64,000 nucleotides of DNA from Streptomyces sp. NBC_01142 (GCF_026341125.1 NZ_JAPEOR010000002.1:1364001-1428000), one strand, 5' to 3'; shown: positions 40,605 through 49,697, numbered from the stretch's first letter. A program made the numbers and translations. Notes: generated from the sequence alone by a model not told the origin.

Positions 40605-41648
40605 GTGACCGTCAGCCTGGACCAGTTGCGCCGTTGCCATGTCGCCGTCGACCTGGGAGCCGCCAGGACTCGGGTCTTCGTCAAGGGGGCCGGGCTCGTC
40701 GTCGACGAGCCGAGCGTCGCCGCCGTGAACACCCGCACCGGCGCGCTGATCGCGGTCGGCGCGCTCGCCGAGAAGATGACGGGTCGTACGCCCGACTACA
40801 TCCGCGTCGCCCGCCCCATCGCCGGCGGCACCGTCGTCGACATCGAGATGGCCCAGCGGATGCTCCGTCACCTCCTCGGTGAGAAGCTCCGCCGCCAGCT
40901 GCGCCGCAAGCCGCGGCTGCGCGCCGCCGCCTGCACCCCGCACGACAGCGACCCGCTCGCCCAGCGCGCCGCCGTCGAGACCCTCGTCGGTCTCGGCGCA
41001 CGCCGGGTGGAGCTCGTCGACACCCTGATCGCCGCGGCCGTCGGCTGCGGTCTGCCGGTGGAGCAGCCCGTCGCGACCATGATCCTGGTGTGCGGCGCGG
41101 CGACGACGCAGGTCGCGGTGCTCTCGCTCGGCGCGATCGTCACCGCGTCACGGATCCCGGTGGGCGGCAACGCCATCGACCACGCGGTGATCCAGCATCT
41201 GCGCCACCAGCACGAACTGATGCTGCCCAGCCAGTCCGTACGCCCCCTCCAGCTGGCACTGCACGGTAACGGCCTCACCCCTCAGGGACCCGTCTCGACG
41301 GAGATCCACGGCCGGGACGTGGCCACAGGTCTGGCCCGCTCGGTGCGTGTGGACACGGCCGCCGTACGGGACGCGATCCACACCCCGCTCACCTCGGTGC
41401 TCGACGGCATCGGCAAGGTGCTCCGGGACTGCCCGCCGGATCTGGTCGCCGATCTCGCCGACCGCGGAATCATGATGGTCGGCGGCAGCGCCCTGCTGCC
41501 GGGCCTCGACCAGATGCTGCGCGACGCGACCGGGATGCCGGTGCACATTGCCGAACGGCCGGACGTCTGCGCCATCCTCGGCCTCGGTGCGATGCTGGAG
41601 GGCCAGATCCAGCCGCTGGTCCTCAATCCGCTCACCGGCGCCGACTGA
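40605..41648 (+). CDS. mbl: MreB-like actin homologue (Mbl type)
   Basis: The 347-aa actin-fold protein has phosphate-1 loop VAVDLGAARTRVFVKG (about 13-28), PIAGGTVVDIEMA, the phosphate-2 region ILVCGAATTQVAVL (about 160-173), PVGGNAIDHAV, and adenosine loop MMVGGSALLPGLDQML (about 291-306). This matches MreB/Mbl. It appears shortened in subdomain IB relative to MreB and lacks an mreC/D neighbour, as for S. coelicolor Mbl, which helps spore-wall synthesis. GGGAGGA precedes the GTG by about 6 nt. Confidence 0.82.
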   Translation: MTVSLDQLRRCHVAVDLGAARTRVFVKGAGLVVDEPSVAAVNTRTGALIAVGALAEKMTGRTPDYIRVARPIAGGTVVDIEMAQRMLRHLLGEKLRRQLRRKPRLRAAACTPHDSDPLAQRAAVETLVGLGARRVELVDTLIAAAVGCGLPVEQPVATMILVCGAATTQVAVLSLGAIVTASRIPVGGNAIDHAVIQHLRHQHELMLPSQSVRPLQLALHGNGLTPQGPVSTEIHGRDVATGLARSVRVDTAAVRDAIHTPLTSVLDGIGKVLRDCPPDLVADLADRGIMMVGGSALLPGLDQMLRDATGMPVHIAERPDVCAILGLGAMLEGQIQPLVLNPLTGAD

Positions 41649-41971
41649 GGGCGGGGCGGCAGCGGGACAACGGGGAGCAGGAAGCAGGGCACAACGCTCG
41701 TCTGGCAGGCCCCGTTACTTTCTTCGTGGCCCTGAAACGGGGCTCCTGGCCTCCGGGCCCGGCATGACTGTTGCCCCCTGTCGAAGCGATGACCTGGGGG
41801 GTGGTGTCACCGGGTCCGGGGCACCGTCTGACCGCTGATGAGAGGCCCGACCGTCACCCGGCCGAGCGCAACGCCCGGCCGTTGAAGGGTGGCAGGTCTG
41901 CGTAACGTGGATGCGCGCGCTCGGTGCCGGTGGGTGAGGCCGGGACGGAACGACCACCCTCGGGGGGTGCG
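41649..41971. other. 323-nt gap between mbl and the IS110 transposase
   Basis: No gene is supported. An inverted repeat gccccgtt...aacggggc near 41708-41740 may be the mbl terminator. From about 41765 the sequence likely belongs to the left noncoding end of the IS110-family element; it contains several G- and C-run hairpin arms. Confidence 0.5.
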
Positions 41972-43215
41972 GTGCTCGACACCGGTGAAATCGCGGTCTT
42001 CCTCGGCCTGGACGTCGGCAAGGGCGACCACCACGGCCACGGCCTGACAGCGGGCGGCAAGACCGTCTACGACAAGCGGCTGCCCAACAGCGAGCCGAAA
42101 CTGCGGGCCGTGTTCGACAAGCTCACGGCCAGGTTCGGCCGCGTGCTGGTCATCGTGGACCAGCCCGCATCGATCGGCGCCCTGCCGCTCGCGGTGGCCC
42201 GGGACGCCGGCTGCCACGTGGCCTACCTGCCAGGGCTGGCGATGCGGCGGATCGCCGATTTGTATCCCGGTGAGGCCAAGACCGATGCCCGCGACGCGCA
42301 CGTGATCGCGGACGCCGCCCGCACCATGCCTCACACCCTGCGGGCCCTGGAACTGGCCGACGAGACCGCGGCCCAGCTTACCGTCCTGACCGGCTTCGAC
42401 CAGGACCTCGCCGCCGAGGCTACCCGCACCAGCAACCGGCTCCGCGGCCTGCTCACCCAGTTCCACCCGAGCCTGGAGCGAGTACTGGGGCCCCGCCTGG
42501 ACCACCAGGCTGTGACGCACCTGCTGGAACGCTTCGGCTCGCCCGCCGCCCTGCGTAAGGCCGGACGCCGCAGGCTCGTGAACCTGATACGGCCCAAGGC
42601 CCCGCGCATGGCCGAACGCCTGGTGGACGACATCTTCGACGCGCTCGACGAACAGACCGTCGTGGTCCCGGGCACCGGCACCCTGGACGTGGTCGTGCCC
42701 TCGCTGGCCCGCTCGCTGGCCGCCGTCCACGAACAACGACGCGCTCTGGAAGCCCAGATCGGCGAGCTGCTTGAGTCGCACCCTCTTTCCCAGGTCCTGA
42801 CCTCGATGCCCGGAGTCGGTGTCAGGACCGCCGCCACCTTGCTGGTCACCATCGGCGACGGCACCTCGTTCCCCACTGCCGCCCACCTTGCCTCCTACGC
42901 CGGCCTCGCCCCGGCAACGAGGTCCTCCGGATCCTCCATCCACGGCGAACACGCCCCCAGAACAGGCAACCGGCTCCTGAAACGGGCCATGTTCCTCTCC
43001 GCGTTCGCCGCCCTGCACGACCCCGCCTCCCGCACCTACTACGAACGGCAAAGAGCCCGCGGCAAGACCCACACACAGGCCTTGCTCCGCCTCGCCCGCC
43101 ACCGCATCAGCGTGCTGTTCGCCATGCTCCGCGACGGCACCTTCTACGAATCCCGCACCCCCGAGACAGCCACCGCATGACCTGCTCAGGCTTGACGAAG
43201 GACATAGAGGCACCC
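41765..43215 (+). mobile_element. IS110-family insertion sequence (ends approximate)
   Basis: A complete IS110-type transposase gene is flanked by noncoding DNA of about 200 nt on the left and about 35 nt on the right. Such elements lack terminal inverted repeats and target duplications, and none are seen, so the boundaries are estimates. The longer left end is where group IS110 elements encode their bridge RNA. Confidence 0.5.
41972..43180 (+). CDS. IS110-family transposase (DEDD recombinase)
   Basis: The 402-aa enzyme has the N-terminal RuvC-like DEDD domain with Asp in FLGLDVGKGDHH, VIVDQPAS and DARDAHVIADAART. A central coiled region follows. The C-terminal Tnp domain carries LTSMPGVGVRTAATLLVTIGD, then YAGLAPATRSSGSS and RTGNRLLKRAMF, with the nucleophile Ser expected in the RSSGSS stretch. 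The gene is full length and uninterrupted, so the element may be active. GTG 41972 sits after a G-run Shine-Dalgarno; the frame is open upstream to another GTG at 41924. Confidence 0.93.
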   Translation: MLDTGEIAVFLGLDVGKGDHHGHGLTAGGKTVYDKRLPNSEPKLRAVFDKLTARFGRVLVIVDQPASIGALPLAVARDAGCHVAYLPGLAMRRIADLYPGEAKTDARDAHVIADAARTMPHTLRALELADETAAQLTVLTGFDQDLAAEATRTSNRLRGLLTQFHPSLERVLGPRLDHQAVTHLLERFGSPAALRKAGRRRLVNLIRPKAPRMAERLVDDIFDALDEQTVVVPGTGTLDVVVPSLARSLAAVHEQRRALEAQIGELLESHPLSQVLTSMPGVGVRTAATLLVTIGDGTSFPTAAHLASYAGLAPATRSSGSSIHGEHAPRTGNRLLKRAMFLSAFAALHDPASRTYYERQRARGKTHTQALLRLARHRISVLFAMLRDGTFYESRTPETATA

Positions 43216-43301
43216 CCCGCTGAGCCGACGCCCCCTCGAGCACGCGCCCCGACCATAAATCGGTCGCGCGGGGCACCGCCCGGGCCCGACAGTTGTGCGC
43301 C

Positions 43302-43955
43302 ATGAGCGAGCTGTGGACGACGGGGCTGGCCGGCGCGGCAGCCGGCCTGGGTGTGGCGGTGCCGGTGGGGGCCATGGGCGTGCTGCTCATCCAGGAGGGC
43401 ATGCGGGACCGGCGCGGGGCCGTCGCGGCCGCCGCCGCGGTGGCGGTGGTCGACCTCGCGTACGCGGCGGTGGCCACCGCACTCGGCCCCCTCGTCGCCT
43501 CGGCACTCTCGGGGGTGGAGGCATGGGTCCGGCTGGTGTCGGCGACCGTGCTGGGGGTGATCGCGGTACGGGGCCTGCTCGCCTCACGGGACACCGGTCC
43601 CCGCCTGGAGAGCGACGGCACACCGGACGGCGGTACACCGGGCAGCGGCACCCCGGGCGGCGGCCCGGTGCGTACGTTCACCCGGTTTGCCGCGCTGACC
43701 CTCATCAACCCCACCACCGCCCTGTACTTCGCCGCCCTGACCACCGCTCAGGGCGCGGAGCTGACCGGGGGAACGGCCGGGATCGTCTTCGTCGGCGGTG
43801 TCTTCGCCGCCTCGCTCCTCTGGCAGCAACTCCTCGTCGCCGTCAGCTCCTTCGCGGGCGCCCGCATCTCGGAAGCCGCCCGGGCGTGGACCTTCCGGAT
43901 CGGTTACGGCCTGGTGGCGGTGTACGCGGTCAAGGTGGCGCTGCCCCTCCCCTAG
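43302..43955 (+). CDS. LysE/RhtB-family amino-acid exporter
   Basis: The 217-aa membrane protein has about six hydrophobic segments. The LysE family motif is near the N-terminus (VPVGAMGVLLIQEGMRDRR), with TLINPTTALYF at about 140. A Gly/Thr/Pro-rich loop (about 100-122) between TM3 and TM4 is longer than usual and itself repetitive (DGGTPGSGTPGGG). It probably exports small amino acids or derivatives by exchange with protons. ATG 43302 is chosen; ATG 43293 is in frame upstream. It ends convergent with, and 4 bp into, the ArsR-type gene. Confidence 0.88.
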   Translation: MSELWTTGLAGAAAGLGVAVPVGAMGVLLIQEGMRDRRGAVAAAAAVAVVDLAYAAVATALGPLVASALSGVEAWVRLVSATVLGVIAVRGLLASRDTGPRLESDGTPDGGTPGSGTPGGGPVRTFTRFAALTLINPTTALYFAALTTAQGAELTGGTAGIVFVGGVFAASLLWQQLLVAVSSFAGARISEAARAWTFRIGYGLVAVYAVKVALPLP

Positions 43956-44959
43956 ACCGCGCCCCCCTGACGCGGGGAGGCGGCGGCGAGGACGGATTCG
44001 GCGACGGAGGTGCGGGCGTAGAGCACTGAGCGACCGGCTCGGTGGGCGCTGACCAGACCCGCGTCGCGCAGCGCGGTGAGGTACTGGGACACCCCGGCCG
44101 GAGAGAGCCCCGTACGGTGGGCCAGCTCGGTGGTGGAGGCCGGAGTCTCCAGTTCGGTGAGCAGCAGGGTCCGCGAGCGGCCGAGTACGGCGGCGATGGC
44201 GTGGGTTCTGGTGACGGGCCGGGGTTCCCACAGGGAGCCGATGCCGCGTGCCGGGTAGGCCAGTTGCGGTGGCTGCGGTGGTGTCACGCGGGTGAGCGGG
44301 CCGGGTCCGGTGAAGGCCGAGGGAATCAGGAGCAGTCCTGCGCCGGCTGTCTTGCGGGACAGGGTGCGTTGCCGGCGGGACAGCCGCAGCGCGTTGTCGT
44401 CCCAACTCAGCGAGGGGTGGAGATCGTTGAAGAGGCGGCCCGTGCCATGTTCGGCGACCTGCCGGGCCCGGTGGAAGACGTCGGCATCGAGCACTGCCCT
44501 GATCCGTGCCCAGTACGGGGCGAGCGCAAGCTCCCAGTAGGTCTCGATCTCTTCCGCGACCCGGACCAGGCGGGCCCGCGGCTCCGCGTACAGGGTCCGC
44601 GACCTGGAGCCGAGACGCCCCTGCTCGTGCCTCAGTCGGTCGAGGTCCTGGCGTACCCGGGCGACGGAAGCGGCCAGGATTCCGGCCAGCTCCTCCGCCA
44701 GTGTGGGGGCCGGCCCGGCAGGTGCCGGGTTGAGGAAGTCGGGAACGTAGCCCGAGGGCGGGATCAGCTCAGCGAGCCAGCCCCGGTCGAGGCCGGCGGC
44801 CGCCAGCCGTGGCCGTACCTGCTCGGCCCAGGGCCGGTGCACGGGGTGTGCGGAGCCGGAGTGCAGCAGCCGGAAGCTGGTCCCGACCTCCCACATCGGC
44901 GAGACGGCGAACCGCATCTGTGCCAGATCGCTCGCCGAGAACGCCAACTCCGCCTGCAC
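43952..44959 (-). CDS. DUF5937 / ArsR-type winged-helix regulator
   Basis: The 335-aa regulator has the N-terminal DUF5937 region (about 1-160, including FSASDLAQMRFAVSPMWEV) and a C-terminal ArsR-like winged helix. In the latter, ELETPASTTELAHRTGLSPAGVSQYLTAL (shown in part) forms HTH at about 258-285, followed by the wing AGLVSAHRAGRSVLYARTS. No metal-binding cysteines are present, so the signal is probably not a metal. The start may be GTG 44959 or 44965. Its own promoter overlaps a perfect dyad (44972-44991) shared with the divergent aldo/keto reductase. Confidence 0.85.
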   Translation of the reverse strand: MQAELAFSASDLAQMRFAVSPMWEVGTSFRLLHSGSAHPVHRPWAEQVRPRLAAAGLDRGWLAELIPPSGYVPDFLNPAPAGPAPTLAEELAGILAASVARVRQDLDRLRHEQGRLGSRSRTLYAEPRARLVRVAEEIETYWELALAPYWARIRAVLDADVFHRARQVAEHGTGRLFNDLHPSLSWDDNALRLSRRQRTLSRKTAGAGLLLIPSAFTGPGPLTRVTPPQPPQLAYPARGIGSLWEPRPVTRTHAIAAVLGRSRTLLLTELETPASTTELAHRTGLSPAGVSQYLTALRDAGLVSAHRAGRSVLYARTSVAESVLAAASPRQGGAV

Positions 44960-44971
44960 GACCACCCCGAG

Positions 44972-44991
44972 GATTCACACATAGCTGAATC
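44972..44991. promoter_or_regulatory. ArsR-type operator dyad
   Basis: gattca at 44972-44977 is exactly inverted as tgaatc at 44986-44991 with 8 nt between, in the 70-bp gap between the divergent ArsR-type regulator and aldo/keto reductase. Half-sites of ATTCA spaced by about 8 are typical for ArsR-fold repressors. Confidence 0.7.
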
Positions 44992-45029
44992 AATGGCGAC
45001 CAGGCTACCGCGAGGCGATCATCCCGGAC

Positions 45030-45938
45030 ATGACCTCAGAGACGATCACCGCGGCCGCATCAGGTACCTGGAAGCTCGGCGACCTGGAGATCAACCGGAT
45101 CGGTTTCGGCGCGATGCGCCTGCCGCAGAACGGCGAGGCGTTGCGGGCCGACGCCGCCCCGAGCGATCGTGGCCGGGCGATCAGCGTGCTGCGCCGCGCG
45201 GTTGAGCTCGGTGTGAACCACATCGACACCGCCGCGTTCTATTTCTCGCCATTGCGCTCCGCCAACGAGCTGATCAACCAAGCACTGGCCCCCTACCCGG
45301 ATGATCTCGTCATCACCACCAAGGTGGGTCCGGGCCGGGACCCGTCGGGTGAGTGGATGCCCCATGCGACCCCGGAGCAGCTGCGCGGCCAGGTCGAGGA
45401 GAATCTGCGTCAGCTCGGCCGCGACCACCTCGACGTGGTGAACCTGCGCATCGTCGGCACCGATTCGATCGCCGAGCGTTTCGGCGCACTGGCCCAACTC
45501 CGCGACGCCGGGCTCATCCGCCACCTGGGCATCTCCAACGTCCAGCCCGAACACCTCGCCGAGGCCCAGGCCATCGCGCCAGTGGTCTGCGTACAGAACC
45601 CGTACGGCATCGGCATGCGGCCCGAGCATGACGGGTTCCTGCGCACCTGCGGTGAGCAGGGTGTCGCGTTCGTGCCGTTCTATGCGATCGCCGGCGCTGG
45701 GCGCGAGACGGGCGCGCGTGGCGCCGACAGCGATGAGGTGCTTGCCGTCGCGCGCGCACATGGGGCGAGCGCGGCGCAGGTCCGGCTGGCGTGGACGCTG
45801 CACCGCGGCCCGCATGTGCTCTCCATCCCCGGTACCGGCAACCTGGATCACCTGGCCGCAAACGTGGCCGCCGGAGCGCTGCGCCTCTCCGAGGACGAAC
45901 TGGCCGTCCTGGACTCCCTCCACCAGGGCGGAGCGTGA
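45030..45938 (+). CDS. aldo/keto reductase (YdbC-like, His replaced)
   Basis: The 302-aa TIM-barrel reductase has Asp and Tyr of the tetrad in HIDTAAFY (about 68-75) and Lys in VITTKVG (about 95). The usual catalytic His region reads DVVNLRIVG, so His is absent, as in the YdbC/pyridoxal-reductase-like branch. IPGTGNLDHLAANV near the C-terminus is the NADPH phosphate site. It is divergent from the ArsR-type regulator and probably repressed by it through the 44972 dyad. Confidence 0.9.
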   Translation: MTSETITAAASGTWKLGDLEINRIGFGAMRLPQNGEALRADAAPSDRGRAISVLRRAVELGVNHIDTAAFYFSPLRSANELINQALAPYPDDLVITTKVGPGRDPSGEWMPHATPEQLRGQVEENLRQLGRDHLDVVNLRIVGTDSIAERFGALAQLRDAGLIRHLGISNVQPEHLAEAQAIAPVVCVQNPYGIGMRPEHDGFLRTCGEQGVAFVPFYAIAGAGRETGARGADSDEVLAVARAHGASAAQVRLAWTLHRGPHVLSIPGTGNLDHLAANVAAGALRLSEDELAVLDSLHQGGA

Positions 45939-46138
45939 GCAAGGGGAGGGCCCGTCCCAGGCGTACGCCCCCGAGCTCATCCTCCGGTCGACCCGCACGT
46001 CGTCTGCGTACACCTCGGTGAGGGGGCGCGCAGGGGTCGTGTTCCGGACGTAAAGCGTCGCAACTCGCGCGAAGCGCGGTGAGGAAAGCAGTCCAGGTCA
46101 CGAGCCCCGGAGCGGCCCCTGACGCCCACGCGACAGGC

Positions 46139-46237
46139 CCGGGCAACCCGCCGGAGGCAACCCGCGCCCCGGGACCGGGCACCCTGCCGGAGACACCCGC
46201 CGGCCGGGCAACCTGCCGGAGGCAACCCGCGCCCCGG
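46139..46237. repeat. 34-bp direct repeats, 65-bp period
   Basis: 34-bp copies at 46139-46172 and 46204-46237 differ at one base. The DNA between (46173-46203) is a degenerate third version of the same motif (ccgggcaccctgccggagacacccgc). Confidence 0.85.
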
Positions 46238-46316
46238 GGTCGGGGCCGGGGTCGGGGCCGGGGCGGGGCCGGGGGCGGGGTCGGGGCCAGGGGTCGGGGT
46301 CGGGGCCAGGGGGCAC
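46230..46316. repeat. G-rich ggggtc/ggggcc hexamer tract
   Basis: More than twelve runs of four or more G with short spacers occur on the + strand, in the convergent gap downstream of the aldo/keto reductase and the regulator fragment (45939-46334). The rest of that 396-nt gap holds no supported gene. Confidence 0.8.
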
Positions 46317-46334
46317 CCCCGGAGCGGCAAGAAA

Positions 46335-48165
46335 TCAGGCGCCGGATGCCGCCCGGCTCAACGGCGCTTCCGCGTCCAGGCGTTCGCCGCGTGCGAACTC
46401 CGTCTCGAACTCCGTCTCGAACTCGCCCTCGGCCAGCGCCTCACGCGCCGTCCGGGTGATGCGGTCCACGTCGGCGCGCTCCGCCGGAGGCAGCGGCGCG
46501 CCCGTGGAGGCGCGGGCCGCCGATGCCGTGCCCAGGAGCAGGGCGGCGCGGGCGGGCGAACCCGCGAGGGCGTGCGCGCCGGCCAGGCCCTCCAGGGCGA
46601 GGGCCACCGCCCGCGGGTCGCCCGTCGTGCGGGCCGTGGCGTGGCCCTCCTCCTGGAGGGACATCGCCTTCTCCGCGTCTCCGCGCAGTTCGGCGATGAA
46701 GCCCAGCTCGGCGAGGATCAGCGCGTTCGCCCCGTCGAGGCCCACCTGGCGGTGCCACTCCAGCACGGTACGGAGCCGGTCCTCCGCCTCGTCCAGCAGC
46801 CCCTCCCTGCGCGCGCCGAGGCCGAGGCCGAGCTCCGCGTTGATCTCGCCCGCGCGGAAGCCCAGTTCGGCTGCGCCGCGCCGGGACCGTTCGTGGTAGT
46901 CGCGGGCCCGGGTGAGGTCACCGGTGAGCAGGGCCGTTCGGCCGAGGCCGGACAGCAGGTCGGCGGCCTGCGTGGACAGGCCGAACTCCTGCGCGGTCCG
47001 CAGCCCGGATCGCTGCAGCTGCCCCGACCGCCGGTAGTCGCCGCGGATCTCGGCGACCGACGCCAGCGGGTACACCGACCACAACTGCCCGCAGGCATCG
47101 CCGACTTCACCGAAGAGCTCGGTGCTGCGCGAGGCGTCGTCCTCGGCCCCCGCCAGGTCGCCGCGCAGCAGCCGCTGTACGGAACGGTCCGCGAGCGCGG
47201 CCGCCGTGCCCCACCGGTCGCCGAGCGCCAGGAAGCCCTCCAGCGCGCGGCCGGTGAGCTCCGCGCCCTCGGTCGGATCGCCGGTGCCGCCCAGCGCATG
47301 GGAGAGGAACCACTGGGCCCAGGCACGGCCCCCCGGGTCGCCGGAGTGGCCCGGGGCACCGTGACGGCCCCCGTCGCGCGGGTCGCCCGGGTCGACGAGG
47401 TGATCCAGCCCGTCCGGCCGCCCCAGGGCACCCGGATCGCCCCGATTACCCGGGTCGGCCAGGTGATCCAGCCCGTCGAGGCCGTCCTCGTACGGCTTGA
47501 GCGCCGCTGCGATCCGTTCCGCCCGGCCCGCACCGTCGCCCGTCATGATCACGATGCCGCTGTGCCACACAGCGACCTTGGCCCGGAGCCGCGGGCCGCC
47601 ACCGTCCTGGGCCAGCGCCGCCTCCGTCGAACGTCTGGCCTCGCCGAGCCGGCCGCGCAGCACCCAGTACCAGGCGAGGGCGTCGACGAGCCGCAGCGCG
47701 TGCTCCCCGGCCCCCTGCTCCCCCGCGGTCTCCAGCGCCCAGCGCAGATTCGCCGTCTCGGCATCCAGCCGCTCCAGCCATACGCGCTGTCCGTGCCCGC
47801 GCACTCCCGGCTCCGCCTGCTCGGCGAGCGCGGTGTAGTACGCCAGGTGCCCCGCCCGTACCCGCTCGTACTCCCCGGCGTCCCGCATCCGCTCCGCGCA
47901 GTACGCCGCCACGGATTCGAGCAGCCGGTAGCGCGGCCCGTCCCGCCCCTCCGCGGCGACGACGAGCGACCGGTCCACCAGCCGTACCAGCAGGTCCAAT
48001 ACGTCTTCGGGCGCGACGCCGTCCCCCGCGCACACCTCCTCGGCGGCCTCGAGACCGCACCCCTCCGCATGCACGGCGAGCCGCCTCAGCACCACCCGCT
48101 CGGGCTCGCTCAGCAGCTCCCAGCTCCAGTCGATCATCGCGCGGAGGGTCGAGGCGTCCTGCGCC
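46335..48165 (-). pseudogene. C-terminal part of an AfsR/BTAD-type ATPase regulator (5' half deleted)
   Basis: About 610 codons remain. The first residues TLRAMIDWSWELLSEPERVVLRRLAVHAEGC are the winged-helix end of the NB-ARC-type ATPase module of large SARP/LAL-like regulators. LVRLVDRSLVVAAEGRDGPRYRLLESVAAY is also typical. About 400 residues of TPR-like repeats follow, with a repeated DLDHL/DPGDP low-complexity insert near 240-280. The DNA-binding, BTAD and nucleotide-binding domains are missing: coding sequence upstream belongs, in another frame, to an MFS transporter. A deletion joining two genes best explains this. An ATG at 48170 or 48132 could still start the remnant. Confidence 0.75.
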
Positions 48166-48807
48166 CGCATCGCGGTACTCGGGCAGCAGCACGGGTGCGG
48201 TGATCAGCGCCAGCACCATCACCGGCACCCCGATCAGGAAGACCGAGCCCCACCACCAGCTCGCCAGTAGCACCCCGCCGATCACGGGCCCGACCGCGAG
48301 TCCGACCGACAGTGCGGTCACCCACATCGCGATGGCCGTGGCCCGCTGCCTGGGGTCGGCGAACATATGGCTGATCAGCGCGAGCGTGGAGGGCAGCACG
48401 GCCGCCCCGGCGACACCGAGAGCCGCGCGGGCGGCGATGAGGACCTCCACATTCGGTGCGTACGCGGCGAGCAGCGAGGCGACGACGAACGCCGCGGAAC
48501 CAGCCATCAGCAGCTTGCGCCGCCCGATGCGGTCGCCCAGCGTTCCCATGATCACCAAGGTGCCTGCGGTGAGGAATCCGTAGATGTCGGTGGTCCACAG
48601 GAGCTCGGCGCCGGAGGGGCGCAGATCGGCGGCCAGATAGGGCGTCGCCAGCCACAGCACGCCGAGGTCTGCGGTCATGAGGGCGACGGGCAGGAGCAGG
48701 AGGGCGAGGCCGAGCCACTGCCGCGGCCCGGCGGTCTGCGAGGGATCGGAGGGGGCGGAGGGTTCGGAGGGTGTGGAGGGTGTGGAGGGTGTGGTCGTGG
48801 AAGTCAT
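48150..48807 (-). pseudogene. N-terminal part of an MFS transporter (3' half deleted)
   Basis: About 220 codons from ATG 48807 encode a Thr/Pro/Ser-repeat head (TPSTPSTPSEPSAPSDPS) and six to seven membrane segments of a DHA2 pump: PVALMTADLGVLWLATPYL (TM1), GTLGDRIGRRKLL (motif A), VGPVIGGVLLASWWW (motif C). It ends LLPEYRDAGAGRLD, where intact relatives continue for about 280 residues. At that point homology switches to the regulator in a different frame. If translated, the frame would run on through nonsense to 47446. Confidence 0.75.
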
Positions 48808-48947
48808 GGGAGCACCGTGCGGCAGCGCGCTTCGGACCCGGCTCGGGAGATGTTGCGGCGGGGTTCGGACGGGGCTCGGACCGCAGGGGTGGCCGGGGGG
48901 CGCACCGGGGCTCGGACGGTGTCGGAGGCCGCTCGTAGAATCGCCGT

Positions 48948-49094
48948 ATGGACGACGAGCGGGAGCCGGAGGAGACCGAGGGCGGGGAGCCGCCATGCCT
49001 GCTCGACCGGGTCTGCCCGGCCTGCGGCCGGCTCGCGGAGTCCGGCGGCCGGGTCTGCGAACAGTGCGGGGAGCACCTGCCGTCGGCGCAGTGA
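48948..49094 (+). CDS. 48-residue zinc-ribbon protein
   Basis: The small acidic protein has two CxxC pairs: VCPACGR and VCEQCGE, spaced 13 residues apart, plus an isolated upstream Cys. It is a plausible single zinc ribbon. TAGAAT lies exactly 6 nt before the ATG (48948), with no Shine-Dalgarno, so the mRNA is likely leaderless. It is divergent from the MFS fragment. Function unknown; small zinc ribbons of this type often contact RNA, DNA or proteins. Confidence 0.7.
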   Translation: MDDEREPEETEGGEPPCLLDRVCPACGRLAESGGRVCEQCGEHLPSAQ

Positions 49095-49214
49095 CCACGG
49101 CTCGGTAATCCGTGGCCTGACCAGGCCAGGAGTACTCTGGGCTTACCGAGGACGCTTCGTACACCGGCCCCCGCGCTGTGCCGTTGCGGCACCCGGGAGA
49201 AGAGATGTGAAGCC

Positions 49215-49697
49215 ATGGAGACTCCGGCCACTCCGAACACCCCGGCCCCTCTTCCGCTCCTCGCGGATACGAGCAGTCAGCCGGTCGTTCCCGGCTCGGC
49301 AATGGTGAGGCTGGAGACAACACCCAGCCGTACGGGAATGTTCGACGGTGCATGGTGGCCCCGCTCCCGCCATATCGCGACCCAACTGCCGGGCCTGATC
49401 GCCGCCTTGACCGCACGCCTCGGCCCCATCGCACGCGTGGGCCTGGATGCGAGCGCCTGGGACGAGGTGCCGTTCCGTCTGGTCATCGACGACCGGGTCA
49501 TCCATATCGACTGGTACGCCGTCGACGACAGCACGATGATCATCAGCCGCGGCCATGAGGACCACTTCGCGTTCCTGGTGATCCCGCCGCAGGCCGACGC
49601 CGCGGCAGCGCACGCCGCGATGACCATGGCCGTACAGGAGGACAACAGCGTCTCGGCCGAGGTGATCCTCGCCCGGACCGGCATCGTCCCCGCCTGA
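49215..49697 (+). CDS. DUF5994 family protein
   Basis: The 160-aa Streptomyces protein has the family core VRLETTPSRTGMFDGAWWPRSR, IAALTARLGPIARVGLDASAWDEVP, then HIDWYAVDDSTMIISRGHEDHFAFLVIPP. These segments are shown in pieces and are strongly conserved in paralogue families. Function unknown; often present in several copies per genome. GGGAGAAGAG lies upstream of ATG 49215. The stop codon lies inside a 35-bp direct repeat. Confidence 0.85.
   Translation: METPATPNTPAPLPLLADTSSQPVVPGSAMVRLETTPSRTGMFDGAWWPRSRHIATQLPGLIAALTARLGPIARVGLDASAWDEVPFRLVIDDRVIHIDWYAVDDSTMIISRGHEDHFAFLVIPPQADAAAAHAAMTMAVQEDNSVSAEVILARTGIVPA

Noticed and set aside
41650..43300. Terminal inverted repeats and target-site duplication for the IS element
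   Set aside because: None could be found by eye, and the IS110 family normally lacks them.
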